Positions 9,999 to 17,791 of a stretch of DNA of 64,000 bases are shown here, one piece after another; position 1 is the stretch's first letter; the number at the start of each line of letters is the position of its first letter. The stretch spans positions 22,365-86,364 of the forward strand of contig JACQBC010000035.1 in the NCBI GenBank assembly GCA_016194635.1, written 5' to 3'. The notes beneath the pieces are model-generated. The model was given only the letters and a program-made list of their open reading frames with translations, searched no databases and was not told the origin of the DNA. The stretch comes from Gammaproteobacteria bacterium. Its GTDB lineage: Bacteria > Pseudomonadota > Gammaproteobacteria > UBA6429 > Thiohalophilaceae. Made by a program: the position numbers and the translations under genes.

Positions 9999-11195
9999 CT
10001 AGTCGATCCGATTTCCCATGGCGTAATCGATGATCAGATTCTTCAGTGGTGTGATGTGATTCAAGATTCCCAGTGTGGATTTTCGCCCCCAATTAACCCA
10101 TGCGGGTTGGGTGTCAAAGATGCGTGCGAACCCTTCCACCGCCGCCAACATTGGTAAATTACCGGCACGCCGCCAGCGTTCGTAACGGCGCAGCGTTGCC
10201 AAGCTGTGGATAGGACGGCGACGTGCCTTGGCGTCCAGAATAACATCGGTCAAACAAGCGACGTCGGTTAATCCAAGATTTAACCCCTGGCCGGCAAGAG
10301 GATGTATCGTGTGCGCGGCGTCACCCACCAAGGCCAAACCCTCTTGGACGTAATGTTCGGTATGCAAAAACCGCAGCGGATGAATAACCCGTGGCCCCAC
10401 GGCGGTAATAGCGCCCAAACGCGACTCGAACGCGGCGGCTAATTCAGTACTGAATTGTGCATCGGGCAGGTTACATAAGGCACGCGCATGGGCATCGCGT
10501 GTCGACCAGACAATTGAACTGTAACCCTCGGTCAGCGGCAAAAACGCCAACGGCCCGGTTGGGGTGAATCGCTGCCAGGCGGTCTCTTGATGCGGAAGTT
10601 CGGTTTTAACAAAGGTTACCAGGGCGGTGTGGTCATAATCCCAGCCACGCACGCGTATGCCCGCCTGCTCACGCAGCCAAGAATGGCTGCCATCGGCTCC
10701 CACCACGAAAGGGGTCTGCAACTCTTCGCCGCTCTCCAACCTCAACCGCCAACTTCCCGCGTCATGTCGCAACGATTGACATTGTGTGCCCAAGAATAAC
10801 TGGACAGTGTCAGTCGCTTGTAGCGCGTTCATTAAGGCCGTGGTCATGACCCGGTTTTCCACGATATGGCCTAACTGCGGCTCGCCTAACTCGGCGCTGT
10901 CAAAATGCAATTCGCCTTCACCGCGGGTTTCCCACACATGCATCTCGCGAAATGCGGCCACCCGTTGCTGTCGCATGTCGGGCCAAACCTGCAAGCGGGC
11001 GAATAATTGCTGGGAGGCACGGCTAAGCGCGCTGACCCGCAAATCATACAGGGTTGGTGCTGTTGCGGTGAAAACCTGGGTCGCATCCAACAACGCACAG
11101 TGTAAACCGCTTTGGCGTAATGCCACTGCCAAGGTGGTACCGACGATACCGCCACCGACGATGATCAGATCAAACCGGTGACCTGATGAATTCAT
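9999..11195 (-). CDS. ubiI: UbiH/UbiF/UbiI-family FAD hydroxylase for ubiquinone synthesis
   Basis: 398 residues, a flavoprotein monooxygenase. It shows the N-terminal dinucleotide fold IIVGGGIVGTTLAVAL and the C-terminal FAD signature VGDAAHTIHPLAGQGLNLG. Family members hydroxylate the aromatic ring of ubiquinone precursors. Sequence motifs alone do not fix the ring position. The symbol rests on gene order: in E. coli ubiI directly follows ubiH in the pepP-ubiH-ubiI block, and the same order is seen here. Start and ubiH stop overlap as ATGA, so translation is coupled. Confidence 0.83.
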   Translation of the reverse strand: MNSSGHRFDLIIVGGGIVGTTLAVALRQSGLHCALLDATQVFTATAPTLYDLRVSALSRASQQLFARLQVWPDMRQQRVAAFREMHVWETRGEGELHFDSAELGEPQLGHIVENRVMTTALMNALQATDTVQLFLGTQCQSLRHDAGSWRLRLESGEELQTPFVVGADGSHSWLREQAGIRVRGWDYDHTALVTFVKTELPHQETAWQRFTPTGPLAFLPLTEGYSSIVWSTRDAHARALCNLPDAQFSTELAAAFESRLGAITAVGPRVIHPLRFLHTEHYVQEGLALVGDAAHTIHPLAGQGLNLGLTDVACLTDVILDAKARRRPIHSLATLRRYERWRRAGNLPMLAAVEGFARIFDTQPAWVNWGRKSTLGILNHITPLKNLIIDYAMGNRID

Positions 11196-12442
11196 AAGCC
11201 GAGTCCACGCGCCAGTAACGACGCACGCCCGATATAACCCATGGCCTGTTGGGCAACGCGTTTACGTAATGGCGTACATAATTGCAACGCCATTAACCCG
11301 GCGTTGCGAGCCACCACCATAGGCAGAAAATCCGTTGAAAAAGCCCGCACCAAAGTATCGGTGAACACTAGGGTTTGCCACTGATCACGGCGCCGCCAAC
11401 GGGCATACTGTTGTAATTCCGCGTAGGCCCCTATATCGGCCTGACGTGTATACGCATCCCGGATCACTTGCGCCAGCGCCGCCACGTCGCGCAATCCCAA
11501 GTTAAAACCCTGTCCCGCGACCGGATGCAAGGTATGGGCGGCATTGCCTATAAATGCAAGCCGCGGACGCACATGTTCCCGCAGCTGTATCATTGTTAGG
11601 GAATAAGCTTGACGTTTGCCCAGATATTCAAACCGCCCGGCGCGCGTGCCGAACTGATCCTGTAAGTGATGTAAGAATTTTGCATCATCCCAGGCCAAAA
11701 CTGTTTCAACTTGGGATTGCGGTAACGTCCACACCAAGCTGTAGCGATGTGGATTATCGCCATAAGCCGGCAGTGGTAATAAGGCCATGGGTCCGGTCGT
11801 ATGAAAGCGTTCATACGCGATTGCCCGATGCGGTGTATCCACCGCGAGGTTCGCAATAATGGCCTGCTGCTGATATTCCCGTTGCCAGTGTTTAACCTTC
11901 AGCACCTGGCGTACAAAGGATTGAGTCCCGTCCGCCGCCACCACGAGGCTCGCGCTCAGCACGCTCGTGTCGTGGTGTTGTAACGCGATCCGGACCTGAT
12001 CCGGTAAAAACACCAGACCGGTGACCTGCGCGGGGGTGTATATGCTCACCCCCGAGTGGGTATTAGCCTGTAAAGCATGCCACAGCACCTGGCCTAAGAC
12101 ACGATTCTCGACCACATAGCCCAGGGCATCGACACCTTGTTCAAGGGCTGATAAACGGGTGACACCGGGATGTCCGCGATCAGAAATATGGATAGTATGA
12201 ATCGGCGCCACACCGGCCGCGGCGATATCATTCCATAACTTTAAACCGGTAAAAATTTGGCGCGAGCTATACGACAGTGCCACTGTTCGACTATCAAACC
12301 CCGGCGGCGGCAAGCGCTGATAGTCATGCGCTTCAACCAAGGCAACCCGTGGTTGAGGCCGCATCTGACTCAAGGCCAGCGCCAAACTGATCCCCACCAG
12401 CCCGCCACCGATGATCACCACATCGTAGTGTGGCGTGTCCAT
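11192..12442 (-). CDS. ubiH: 2-octaprenyl-6-methoxyphenol hydroxylase
   Basis: 416 residues of the same FAD monooxygenase family. It has VIIGGGLVGISLALAL at the N-terminus, the UbiH-type block GFDSRTVALSYSSRQIF (about residues 48-64), and the FAD site IGNAAHTLHPVAGQGFNLG. It hydroxylates C1 of the ubiquinone ring precursor at the inner membrane. Its start overlaps the pepP stop by one base (TGATG) and its stop overlaps ubiI (ATGA), giving a tightly coupled pepP-ubiH-ubiI operon. Confidence 0.92.
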   Translation of the reverse strand: MDTPHYDVVIIGGGLVGISLALALSQMRPQPRVALVEAHDYQRLPPPGFDSRTVALSYSSRQIFTGLKLWNDIAAAGVAPIHTIHISDRGHPGVTRLSALEQGVDALGYVVENRVLGQVLWHALQANTHSGVSIYTPAQVTGLVFLPDQVRIALQHHDTSVLSASLVVAADGTQSFVRQVLKVKHWQREYQQQAIIANLAVDTPHRAIAYERFHTTGPMALLPLPAYGDNPHRYSLVWTLPQSQVETVLAWDDAKFLHHLQDQFGTRAGRFEYLGKRQAYSLTMIQLREHVRPRLAFIGNAAHTLHPVAGQGFNLGLRDVAALAQVIRDAYTRQADIGAYAELQQYARWRRRDQWQTLVFTDTLVRAFSTDFLPMVVARNAGLMALQLCTPLRKRVAQQAMGYIGRASLLARGLGL

Positions 12443-13755
12443 CAGGCCGGGTCTGACATTAAGGCTTCGATCTCCAGCGGATCTTTCGGCACTGCTTTGG
12501 TCAACACTTCACAACCTTGTTTCGTGACCAGCACATCGTCCTCGATGCGAATGCCGATATTCCACCACTTCTTTAGCACGCCTTTTGATCCCGCGGGAAC
12601 GTAAATGCCGGGCTCGACGGTTAACACCATGCCGGGTTCAAACACCCGCCATTCACCACCGACTTTATAATCCCCCACATCATGGACATCCATCCCCAGC
12701 CAGTGGCCGGTGCGGTGCATATAAAATTTGCGGTAGGTTTCGTCTTTGATCGCCTTACGGGTCGGCCCTTTGAGCAAGCGAAGTTTTACCAAGCCATCGG
12801 TAATAACTTCCACCGCGGCTTCATGGGGTACGTTCCAATGTTGACCGGGCCGAATCTGCTCGATGGCGGCGGCCTGCGCCTCCAAAGCGATTTCATATAA
12901 AACACGTTGCTGAGGGTTGAAGCTGCCATTCACCGGAAAGGTGCGGGTGATATCCGCAGCGTAATATTCATACTCTGCACCGGCATCGATCAATAATAAA
13001 TCCCCGTCTTTGAGGGTATCGTTGTTCTCGGTGTAGTGCAGGATACAGCCGTTGGGACCGCCCCCGACAATAGCGCTATAGGCCGAGAAGCGCGCCCCGT
13101 GTTTCATAAAGGTATGGGTGATCTCGGCTTCTATTTGATATTCTTTCATGCCAGGACGGCAGCAGCGCATGGCACGGCGATGCGCCTCGGCGGAGATCTT
13201 GGCGGCCTGTTTCATTAAGCCAATTTCCGCCGGACTTTTGATCAACCGCATATCGTGCAAGAGGTGTTCCAACGCAACGAACTCACCGGGAGTATGAATA
13301 CCCGCCCGCGCCTGTTTGCGCAACCGATTCACCCAGCCGATCAGCCGTTGATCAAAATCAGGGTGCGTGCCCATGGTATAAAAGACCCGTTGTTTATTTT
13401 CCAGCATTCCGGGTAAGATGTCATCGATATCGTCGATGGGAAAGGAATCATCCGCAGCAAAGGTCTTTACCGCGCCTTCTTGACCGGCGCGCAAGCCGTT
13501 CCAGATCTCGGCGTCACGATCCCGCTCACGGCAAAATAACACGTATTCCGCTTGTTTACGCCCAGGAATAATGACCGCCACCGCTTGTGGCTCAGGAAAC
13601 CCGGTCAGATAATAAAAATCGCTGTCTTGTCGATAAGCGTACTCCACGTCGCGGTTACGTATACGCAGGGGCGCCGCGGGTAGAATCGCCACAGAACTAT
13701 CCCCCATGAGCTGCATGAGGTGTTTGCGGCGGCGGGCGAATTCAGTCGTTTCCAT
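12442..13755 (-). CDS. pepP: Xaa-Pro aminopeptidase (aminopeptidase P)
   Basis: 437 residues, normal length for PepP, with an N-terminal creatinase-like domain and a C-terminal pita-bread dimetal peptidase. Metal ligands are visible in LLIDAGAEYEYYAADITRTF (two Asp), MHRTGHWLGMDVHDVG (His), TVEPGIY (Glu) and GIRIEDD (Glu). It removes N-terminal residues that precede proline. It sits between ygfB and ubiH in the conserved gammaproteobacterial order. Confidence 0.95.
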   Translation of the reverse strand: METTEFARRRKHLMQLMGDSSVAILPAAPLRIRNRDVEYAYRQDSDFYYLTGFPEPQAVAVIIPGRKQAEYVLFCRERDRDAEIWNGLRAGQEGAVKTFAADDSFPIDDIDDILPGMLENKQRVFYTMGTHPDFDQRLIGWVNRLRKQARAGIHTPGEFVALEHLLHDMRLIKSPAEIGLMKQAAKISAEAHRRAMRCCRPGMKEYQIEAEITHTFMKHGARFSAYSAIVGGGPNGCILHYTENNDTLKDGDLLLIDAGAEYEYYAADITRTFPVNGSFNPQQRVLYEIALEAQAAAIEQIRPGQHWNVPHEAAVEVITDGLVKLRLLKGPTRKAIKDETYRKFYMHRTGHWLGMDVHDVGDYKVGGEWRVFEPGMVLTVEPGIYVPAGSKGVLKKWWNIGIRIEDDVLVTKQGCEVLTKAVPKDPLEIEALMSDPA

Positions 13756-13809
13756 GTCGTTTCTGGCTCAGGAATAAAACCTTATAAAGTGAATAACGTA
13801 TTTACCGGT

Positions 13810-14388
13810 TTAGTGCAAGTGAACCGGATCGGCCTGGGCGGCTGAGCGTAGGTAAAACTCCTCATAAAACAACATCGCCCCCACCTTTAGGTATTCAAAA
13901 AGTTCCACATAGGCTTGCTCATCGGCATCCTCTTCGGAAGATTCGAGCGTGGTGATTTGGCTAATTTCGGCCAGATCATGATAAAACTCCGCTAAATCCT
14001 CCGCTAAGGCCTGGGCATTCACAATACCCCCGATAGTGAGCCCCAATAAAAATCCCTGGCACCAATGCCCTAATGCTATAACACGTTGTTCTAACGGCCG
14101 ATCGTCATTGGGTAATAAAGGGGTAAATATGAATTCGCCGCTTGCCAACTCCGATGCAGTTTGTGTAAAAAGTAATTCCAATAACCGTTGTGTATCTTCA
14201 GCCAAGGCATCACCCGCTGCAAGCGCCTTGGCCAATTCCGGCAGGCTATGCAGCTGCCAACGGGTCTTGGCAGCGGCACCCAGTGTGCACAAGCTGGCCG
14301 TGATTGCACCGTGAATCTCGGCGGCGTCAGCTGGGATCAGTACATGACGTAGCGCATCGGTAATGGTATCGTAGTCGAGTTCAGACAT
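13810..14388 (-). CDS. ygfB: YgfB/YecA (UPF0149) family protein
   Basis: About 192 residues from the ATG at 14386-14388 (MSELDYDTITDALRHV). The open frame reaches 14475, but the extra N-terminus is not family-like. It is an acidic, all-helical UPF0149 protein: HGAITASLCTLGA near the start, WCQGFLLGL in the middle, and a Glu/Asp-rich C-terminus. The biochemical role is poorly defined; in Pseudomonas relatives a YgfB protein modulates beta-lactamase regulation. It heads the pepP-ubiH-ubiI operon and is divergent from the zapA group, as in E. coli. No strong ribosome site is visible. Confidence 0.85.
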   Translation of the reverse strand: MSELDYDTITDALRHVLIPADAAEIHGAITASLCTLGAAAKTRWQLHSLPELAKALAAGDALAEDTQRLLELLFTQTASELASGEFIFTPLLPNDDRPLEQRVIALGHWCQGFLLGLTIGGIVNAQALAEDLAEFYHDLAEISQITTLESSEEDADEQAYVELFEYLKVGAMLFYEEFYLRSAAQADPVHLH

Positions 14389-14514
14389 GGGTAAAATCAG
14401 TATACCATGAAATAATCTATATACAGGGTTGAAACCGTTGACCCTTGTGGGCACTCGCTCTATATTGAATGGCATGTATGTGGTATCTACTAACCGACCA
14501 CCGGAGCAACCCGC

Positions 14515-14715
14515 TTGGACCTCAAAAAACTCGAAGACAAGGTGGATGAACTGATTCAGACCGTGGAACGTTTACGCAGCGAAAATAAAACCCTGCGCCA
14601 GAGCCAGACCAACTTGGTCGCCGAACGTGATAAACTTATGACCAAGACTGAACAAGCGCGGGTACGTGTGGAATCCATGATCCAACGATTAAGGACAATG
14701 GAAGATGAGCAATGA
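14515..14715 (+). CDS. ZapB-like coiled-coil protein (TIGR02449 type)
   Basis: A 66-residue protein that is almost wholly one coiled coil (heptads from DLKKLEDKVDELIQTVERLR through ESMIQRLRTM). The start is a TTG at 14515 with GGAGC eight bases upstream. It overlaps the zapA start by 11 bases. This small protein is commonly encoded directly before zapA in gammaproteobacteria and is presumed to work with it at the division ring; that role is inferred from position and shape rather than shown. Confidence 0.85.
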   Translation: MDLKKLEDKVDELIQTVERLRSENKTLRQSQTNLVAERDKLMTKTEQARVRVESMIQRLRTMEDEQ

Positions 14716-15025
14716 AACAGCCAAGGCAATCCCGGTTAGCATCTTAGGCAAGGACTACATGGTCGCGTGCCCTGAAGGCGAACGTACCGAGCTGCTCGCC
14801 TCCGCCAATTATCTGGACAAAAAAATGCGCGAAATACGCGATGCAGGTAAGGTCATTGGCACCGATCGCATCGCTGTAATGGCCGCCTTGAACATCGCCC
14901 ACGAATTATTGCACCAAAAGGCCGGTCCGGTAACTAATGTTAGTAATGAGGTTGAAGGGCGTATCCGCAATCTGCAAACTAAGATTGAAGACGCCCTGTT
15001 TCGCAGCCGGCAATTGGAGTTTTGA
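14705..15025 (+). CDS. zapA: Cell division protein ZapA
   Basis: 106 residues: an N-terminal globular part with IPVSILGKDYMVACPEGE, the central RIAVMAALNIAHELL helix, then a coiled coil. ZapA bundles FtsZ protofilaments at midcell. It overlaps the upstream coiled-coil gene and is followed about 100 bases later by 6S RNA, the order conserved across gammaproteobacteria. Confidence 0.95.
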   Translation: MSNETAKAIPVSILGKDYMVACPEGERTELLASANYLDKKMREIRDAGKVIGTDRIAVMAALNIAHELLHQKAGPVTNVSNEVEGRIRNLQTKIEDALFRSRQLEF

Positions 15026-15121
15026 TATAGTGTGACACCTCGGATCCCTTTCCTTGGGTGGCTTGTTCACAGAGAGCTTGTCCCCGAAGGATGGAAGACG
15101 AGGATGGGACATACACCAAAG

Positions 15122-15318
15122 TTTACGGGTGTTCCCTGCGGTATGCGTGTGTCCAGCTGGGATATTCTTGAGCCTTAAATTAATCCCCTGGGAGCATATT
15201 CGCGGTACGGTGTGCAAGTCCGCTCCGCGCGGAAAGCCTAATGTATCGGTGCTGCCCCCACCTTGAGCCCTAGGTTCAAGAACGATGTTGGCCACGGTAC
15301 TTGCGGGGAACACCCACC
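15122..15318 (+). ncRNA. ssrS: 6S RNA
   Basis: The ends form the long 6S closing stem: GGGTGTTCCC at 15127-15136 pairs perfectly with GGGAACACCC at 15306-15315. Internal blocks line up with E. coli 6S: GCAAGTCCGCTCCGCGCGG, then AAGCCTAATGTATCGGTGCT, and CCACCTTGAGCCCTAGG followed by TTCAAG. The central open bubble mimics an open promoter and holds sigma70 RNA polymerase in stationary phase. Its place between zapA and fau is the classic location. End coordinates are accurate to a few bases only. Confidence 0.92.
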
Positions 15319-15353
15319 CTTGATTTTATAAATTCCTGGCGGTTGGATGCGGT

Positions 15354-15490
15354 TGGCTTAAGAACAGGCCGTAGGTTAAGTTAGTTTTAGCGTGACACGC
15401 ATGAATACATCCCTGTAAGCTCGATGGCGACATCCCTGCCGCCGACGGTCTCGCTAAAACTAACTTAACCTACGGCCTGTTCTTAAGCCA
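15354..15490 (-). repeat. Fold-back element copy 1 (conserved core, unique 39-bp arms)
   Basis: A perfect 39-bp inverted repeat (15354-15392 with 15452-15490) encloses a 57-nt core (15394-15450). Read on the minus strand, the core begins GACCGTCGGCGGCAGGGATG and ends GTATTCATGCGTGTC. It is homologous to the cores at 15636-15693 and 46793-46850. The GAC and GTC at the core ends also pair, after one mismatch. Inside the core two small hairpins carry AGGGAT loops. The arms share no sequence with those of the other copies. It lies just after 6S RNA and faces copy 2 in opposite orientation. Confidence 0.9.
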
Positions 15491-15498
15491 GTCACCTG

Positions 15499-15527
15499 TT
15501 GGTTGGTGCGAAAGTAAAACCAACCAA
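15499..15527. other. Perfect 9-bp hairpin between the two fold-back elements
   Basis: TTGGTTGGT at 15499-15507 pairs with ACCAACCAA at 15519-15527 around an 11-base loop. No T-run follows on either strand. It sits in the 112-base spacer between two oppositely oriented fold-back elements and could be an operator or part of a larger RNA fold. No gene is seen in this spacer. Confidence 0.5.
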
Positions 15528-15602
15528 AGAAAGTACGAGTTTCATATGGACACACCATAGGGAGTCACCGGCGAAGGTTTGTTTAAGCACGCACCGATGG
15601 TA

Positions 15603-15726
15603 AAGGATCACAGTCTGATGGACCTGGCTCCGCGTGACCGTCGGCGACAGGGATGCCGCCGTCGAGCCTACAGGGACGTATTTACGGCGAGTCACGCGGA
15701 GCCAGGTCCGTCAGACTGTGATCTTA
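15603..15726 (+). repeat. Fold-back element copy 2 (conserved core, unique 33-35-bp arms)
   Basis: Arms at 15606-15638 and 15691-15723 are complementary at 32 of 33 positions, the exception being a G-T pair, and two more pairs can be added outside. The 58-nt core (15636-15693) reads GACCGTCGGCGACAGGGATG at its start and ends ATTTACGGCGAGTC. A CCGT/ACGG pair closes a junction with two hairpins, each with an AGGGA loop. The core is homologous to copies 1 and 3; the arm sequence is not. It ends about 60 bases before fau. Confidence 0.9.
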
Positions 15727-15784
15727 CACCAAGCGATGATGATAAAAATACTAACTACTTAACCCTAGTTAGAGGATAACAACA

Positions 15785-16387
15785 ATGAAAACCCGCCAAG
15801 AACTACGCCAACAGTTACGCCAGCAACGCCGCGCCCTCTCGGCAACACGACGCGCCCAATTATCGCATGCGATCTGCCGCCATCTAGCCCACGATCGCCG
15901 TTATCAACACGCTCGGCATGTTGCATTTTATTTGGCAAACGACGCTGAAGTAGACGTCAGTTATTTGATTCAACACGCCAGGGAACACGGCAAACAGGTC
16001 TATTTACCGGTATTGGGGCTACGTCACAGCGGTAAATTATGGTTTGTACCGTATAAACCCGGCGATCCGTTGTACTGGAACCGTTTTGGGATTGCCGAAC
16101 CGGTTCACGCACCCCGTGATCGCCATCGGCCGTTGCGCCGGATGGATTTGGTGCTGGTACCCTTAGTGGGTTTTGATCAGCAAGGTCAGCGGCTGGGCAT
16201 GGGCGCGGGTTATTATGATAAAAGTCTGGCGCATCGCCGTCGAGATATTTCTCATTGGCGGCGTCCATACTCTATGGGCATCGCTTACGCACTACAGGAA
16301 TTACCCCATATCGAACCGCATAGCTTGGATGTCGCCCTCGACGGTGTAACCACCGAATACGGCATCCAATATTTTTCTGAGGCCTAG
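15785..16387 (+). CDS. fau: 5-formyltetrahydrofolate cyclo-ligase
   Basis: 200 residues (E. coli ygfA homologue). It converts 5-formyl-THF to methenyl-THF using ATP, returning a stored folate to the one-carbon pool that the nearby glycine cleavage system also feeds. The N-terminal Arg/Lys-rich helix is followed by HVAFYLANDAEVDV. The C-terminal nucleotide loop is GMGAGYYDKSL (about 138-148). GAGG stands about ten bases before the ATG. It follows 6S RNA, as in E. coli, but with two large fold-back elements between them. Confidence 0.93.
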   Translation: MKTRQELRQQLRQQRRALSATRRAQLSHAICRHLAHDRRYQHARHVAFYLANDAEVDVSYLIQHAREHGKQVYLPVLGLRHSGKLWFVPYKPGDPLYWNRFGIAEPVHAPRDRHRPLRRMDLVLVPLVGFDQQGQRLGMGAGYYDKSLAHRRRDISHWRRPYSMGIAYALQELPHIEPHSLDVALDGVTTEYGIQYFSEA

Positions 16388-16390
16388 ATT

Positions 16391-16861
16391 ATGCGCTATT
16401 GGTTAATGAAATCCGAACCCGATGTGTTTGGCATCGATCACCTGGCCAAACGTAAACATCAAACCGAGCATTGGGACGGTGTACGCAACTACCAAGTGCG
16501 CAATATGATCCGAGATGTGATAAAAAGCGGCGATCGGGCCTTTTTTTACCATTCCAGTTGCGCCGTACCGGGAATCGCGGGTGTGATCCGCATTGTGTCC
16601 GACGGCTACCCCGATTCTTCCGCCTTAGAACCTTCCAATGAGCACTATGACCCTAAAAGCACCGCAGCGAATCCTCGCTGGTACATGGTTGATGTGCAAT
16701 TGGAGCATAAATTCGACCGAGTTATCAGCTTGCAGACACTCCGGCAACACCCAGCACTGGCAAAAATGCCTATCTTGCAACGTGGAAATCGTTTATCGAT
16801 CACGCCCGTCAGCCCGGTGGAATGGAAATTTATCCTGAAATTAGCGCGACAACACGATTAA
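16391..16861 (+). CDS. EVE domain-containing protein
   Basis: 156 residues, a single EVE (PUA-like) domain: YWLMKSEPDVFGIDHL at the start, HWDGVRNYQVRNMIRD, then GDRAFFYHSSCAVPGIAGV. EVE domains bind modified bases in nucleic acids; bacterial single-domain members are widespread housekeeping-like proteins of unknown exact role. It starts three bases after the fau stop, so it is co-transcribed with fau. Length and motifs are complete. Confidence 0.9.
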   Translation: MRYWLMKSEPDVFGIDHLAKRKHQTEHWDGVRNYQVRNMIRDVIKSGDRAFFYHSSCAVPGIAGVIRIVSDGYPDSSALEPSNEHYDPKSTAANPRWYMVDVQLEHKFDRVISLQTLRQHPALAKMPILQRGNRLSITPVSPVEWKFILKLARQHD

Positions 16862-17589
16862 TACACGCTGCCAGGGTATTTTTGCCTACCGACACGCGCA
16901 TTTTTAACTCGCTACAGACAAACAAACGTTACAAATGTCTGTTTAGAACAAATTTTCAGTGCAAAAATCAATTTTTTGATCCATTTTGACTAGTCACTGC
17001 ATGAAAAACACTCCGATGAGCAAAAAAATAACACAAAAACGCTTTTAAAACGCTTCTCAGCCAATTAAATTCATCAGCCAAGCCACCCCAGGGTAAAAAA
17101 AAGTCTGCTGTGCGACGGTATGATTACTCCTAAATCGCATATTTTCATCGACGCACACTGAAATTTAACCTTTAGCAACGTTTGCAACTGCACAAACATG
17201 TTTTTTGGGTTGTTCAAGCGTGTTTGCGCTTGTTTGCATAGCCAATTTACTTCGCTGATCGCGCTGTACAACAATTTTTTAACCTGTGTCGCTGTAAAAC
17301 CTGCCGATCACAACACTTGTTCGTGCATCACTACACCTAAAAATTTACAGTGCAGCAATAAAAAATCCGATCACGATGTGAAAATCATGTTTGCAAACCT
17401 TTCACAACACAAAATTTTTCTCTCAATAGCGATTTTTTTATAAAAAATTCCAAAATTTTGTGTTTTGAACCCTCTAAAACACGAATTTCTATTAAAAAAC
17501 ACAAATAATTAATCTTGCTGCTAGATTTTTTTTTTCATTTAGCTATACTCGCGTAAACTCAGTGTTCAGTTAACTCGGAGGCAATACAA
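16862..17589. other. AT-rich intergenic region with no supported gene
   Basis: About 730 bases, markedly richer in A and T than the flanking genes, with repeated A-tracts and T-tracts. I find no convincing coding frame; an 81-codon frame at 17198-17443 is Cys/Phe-rich, lacks a ribosome site and resembles no family. Near the right end TATACT at 17544-17549 is a plausible -10 box for the small basic-protein gene at 17590. The A/T-tract texture would suit binding by nucleoid proteins such as H-NS. Confidence 0.5.
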
Positions 17590-17712
17590 ATGGCAGCAAA
17601 GAAGAAACGTGCAAAGAAAGGTGGCAAACGTCGTGGCAAGAAGAAAGCCGCGAAGAAAACCGTAGTCCGTAAGAAGAAACGCGGTGGTCGCCGGAAGAAG
17701 AAAGTGATGTAA
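17590..17712 (+). CDS. 40-residue Lys/Arg-rich histone H1-like protein
   Basis: ATG at 17590 to TAA at 17710-17712, with CTCGGAGG upstream as ribosome site. About two thirds of the residues are Lys or Arg, with Ala and Gly making up most of the rest (MAAKKKRAKKGGKRRGKKKA then AKKTVVRKKK). This resembles the basic tails of bacterial H1-like proteins, so a DNA- or RNA-binding role is likely but inferred. It has its own -10-like box and a good terminator, so it is probably a single-gene, strongly expressed unit. The codon pattern mixes AAG/AAA and CGT/CGC. Confidence 0.85.
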   Translation: MAAKKKRAKKGGKRRGKKKAAKKTVVRKKKRGGRRKKKVM

Positions 17713-17736
17713 ACTGGTGCACGCCAGTATATAAAG

Positions 17737-17767
17737 AGAAGGGCCTGGAAAGGCCCTTTTCTGTTTT
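17737..17767 (+). terminator. Rho-independent terminator of the basic-protein gene
   Basis: AAGGGCC-tggaaa-GGCCCTT stem-loop followed by TTTTCTGTTTT, 25 bases after the TAA of the small Lys/Arg-rich gene. It also stands in front of the convergent ilvA end. Confidence 0.88.
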
Positions 17768-17791
17768 AGTCACCGATTATTGAGGATACAA

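Noticed and set aside
15354..15726. CRISPR-like repeat pair
   Set aside because: Only two units in inverted orientation, no regular spacers and no cas genes. The repeat is a palindromic fold-back, not a direct repeat array.
17198..17443. 81-codon plus-strand frame in the AT-rich region
   Set aside because: No ribosome site, odd Cys/Phe/Asn composition, and it lies in A/T-rich DNA where frames arise by chance.
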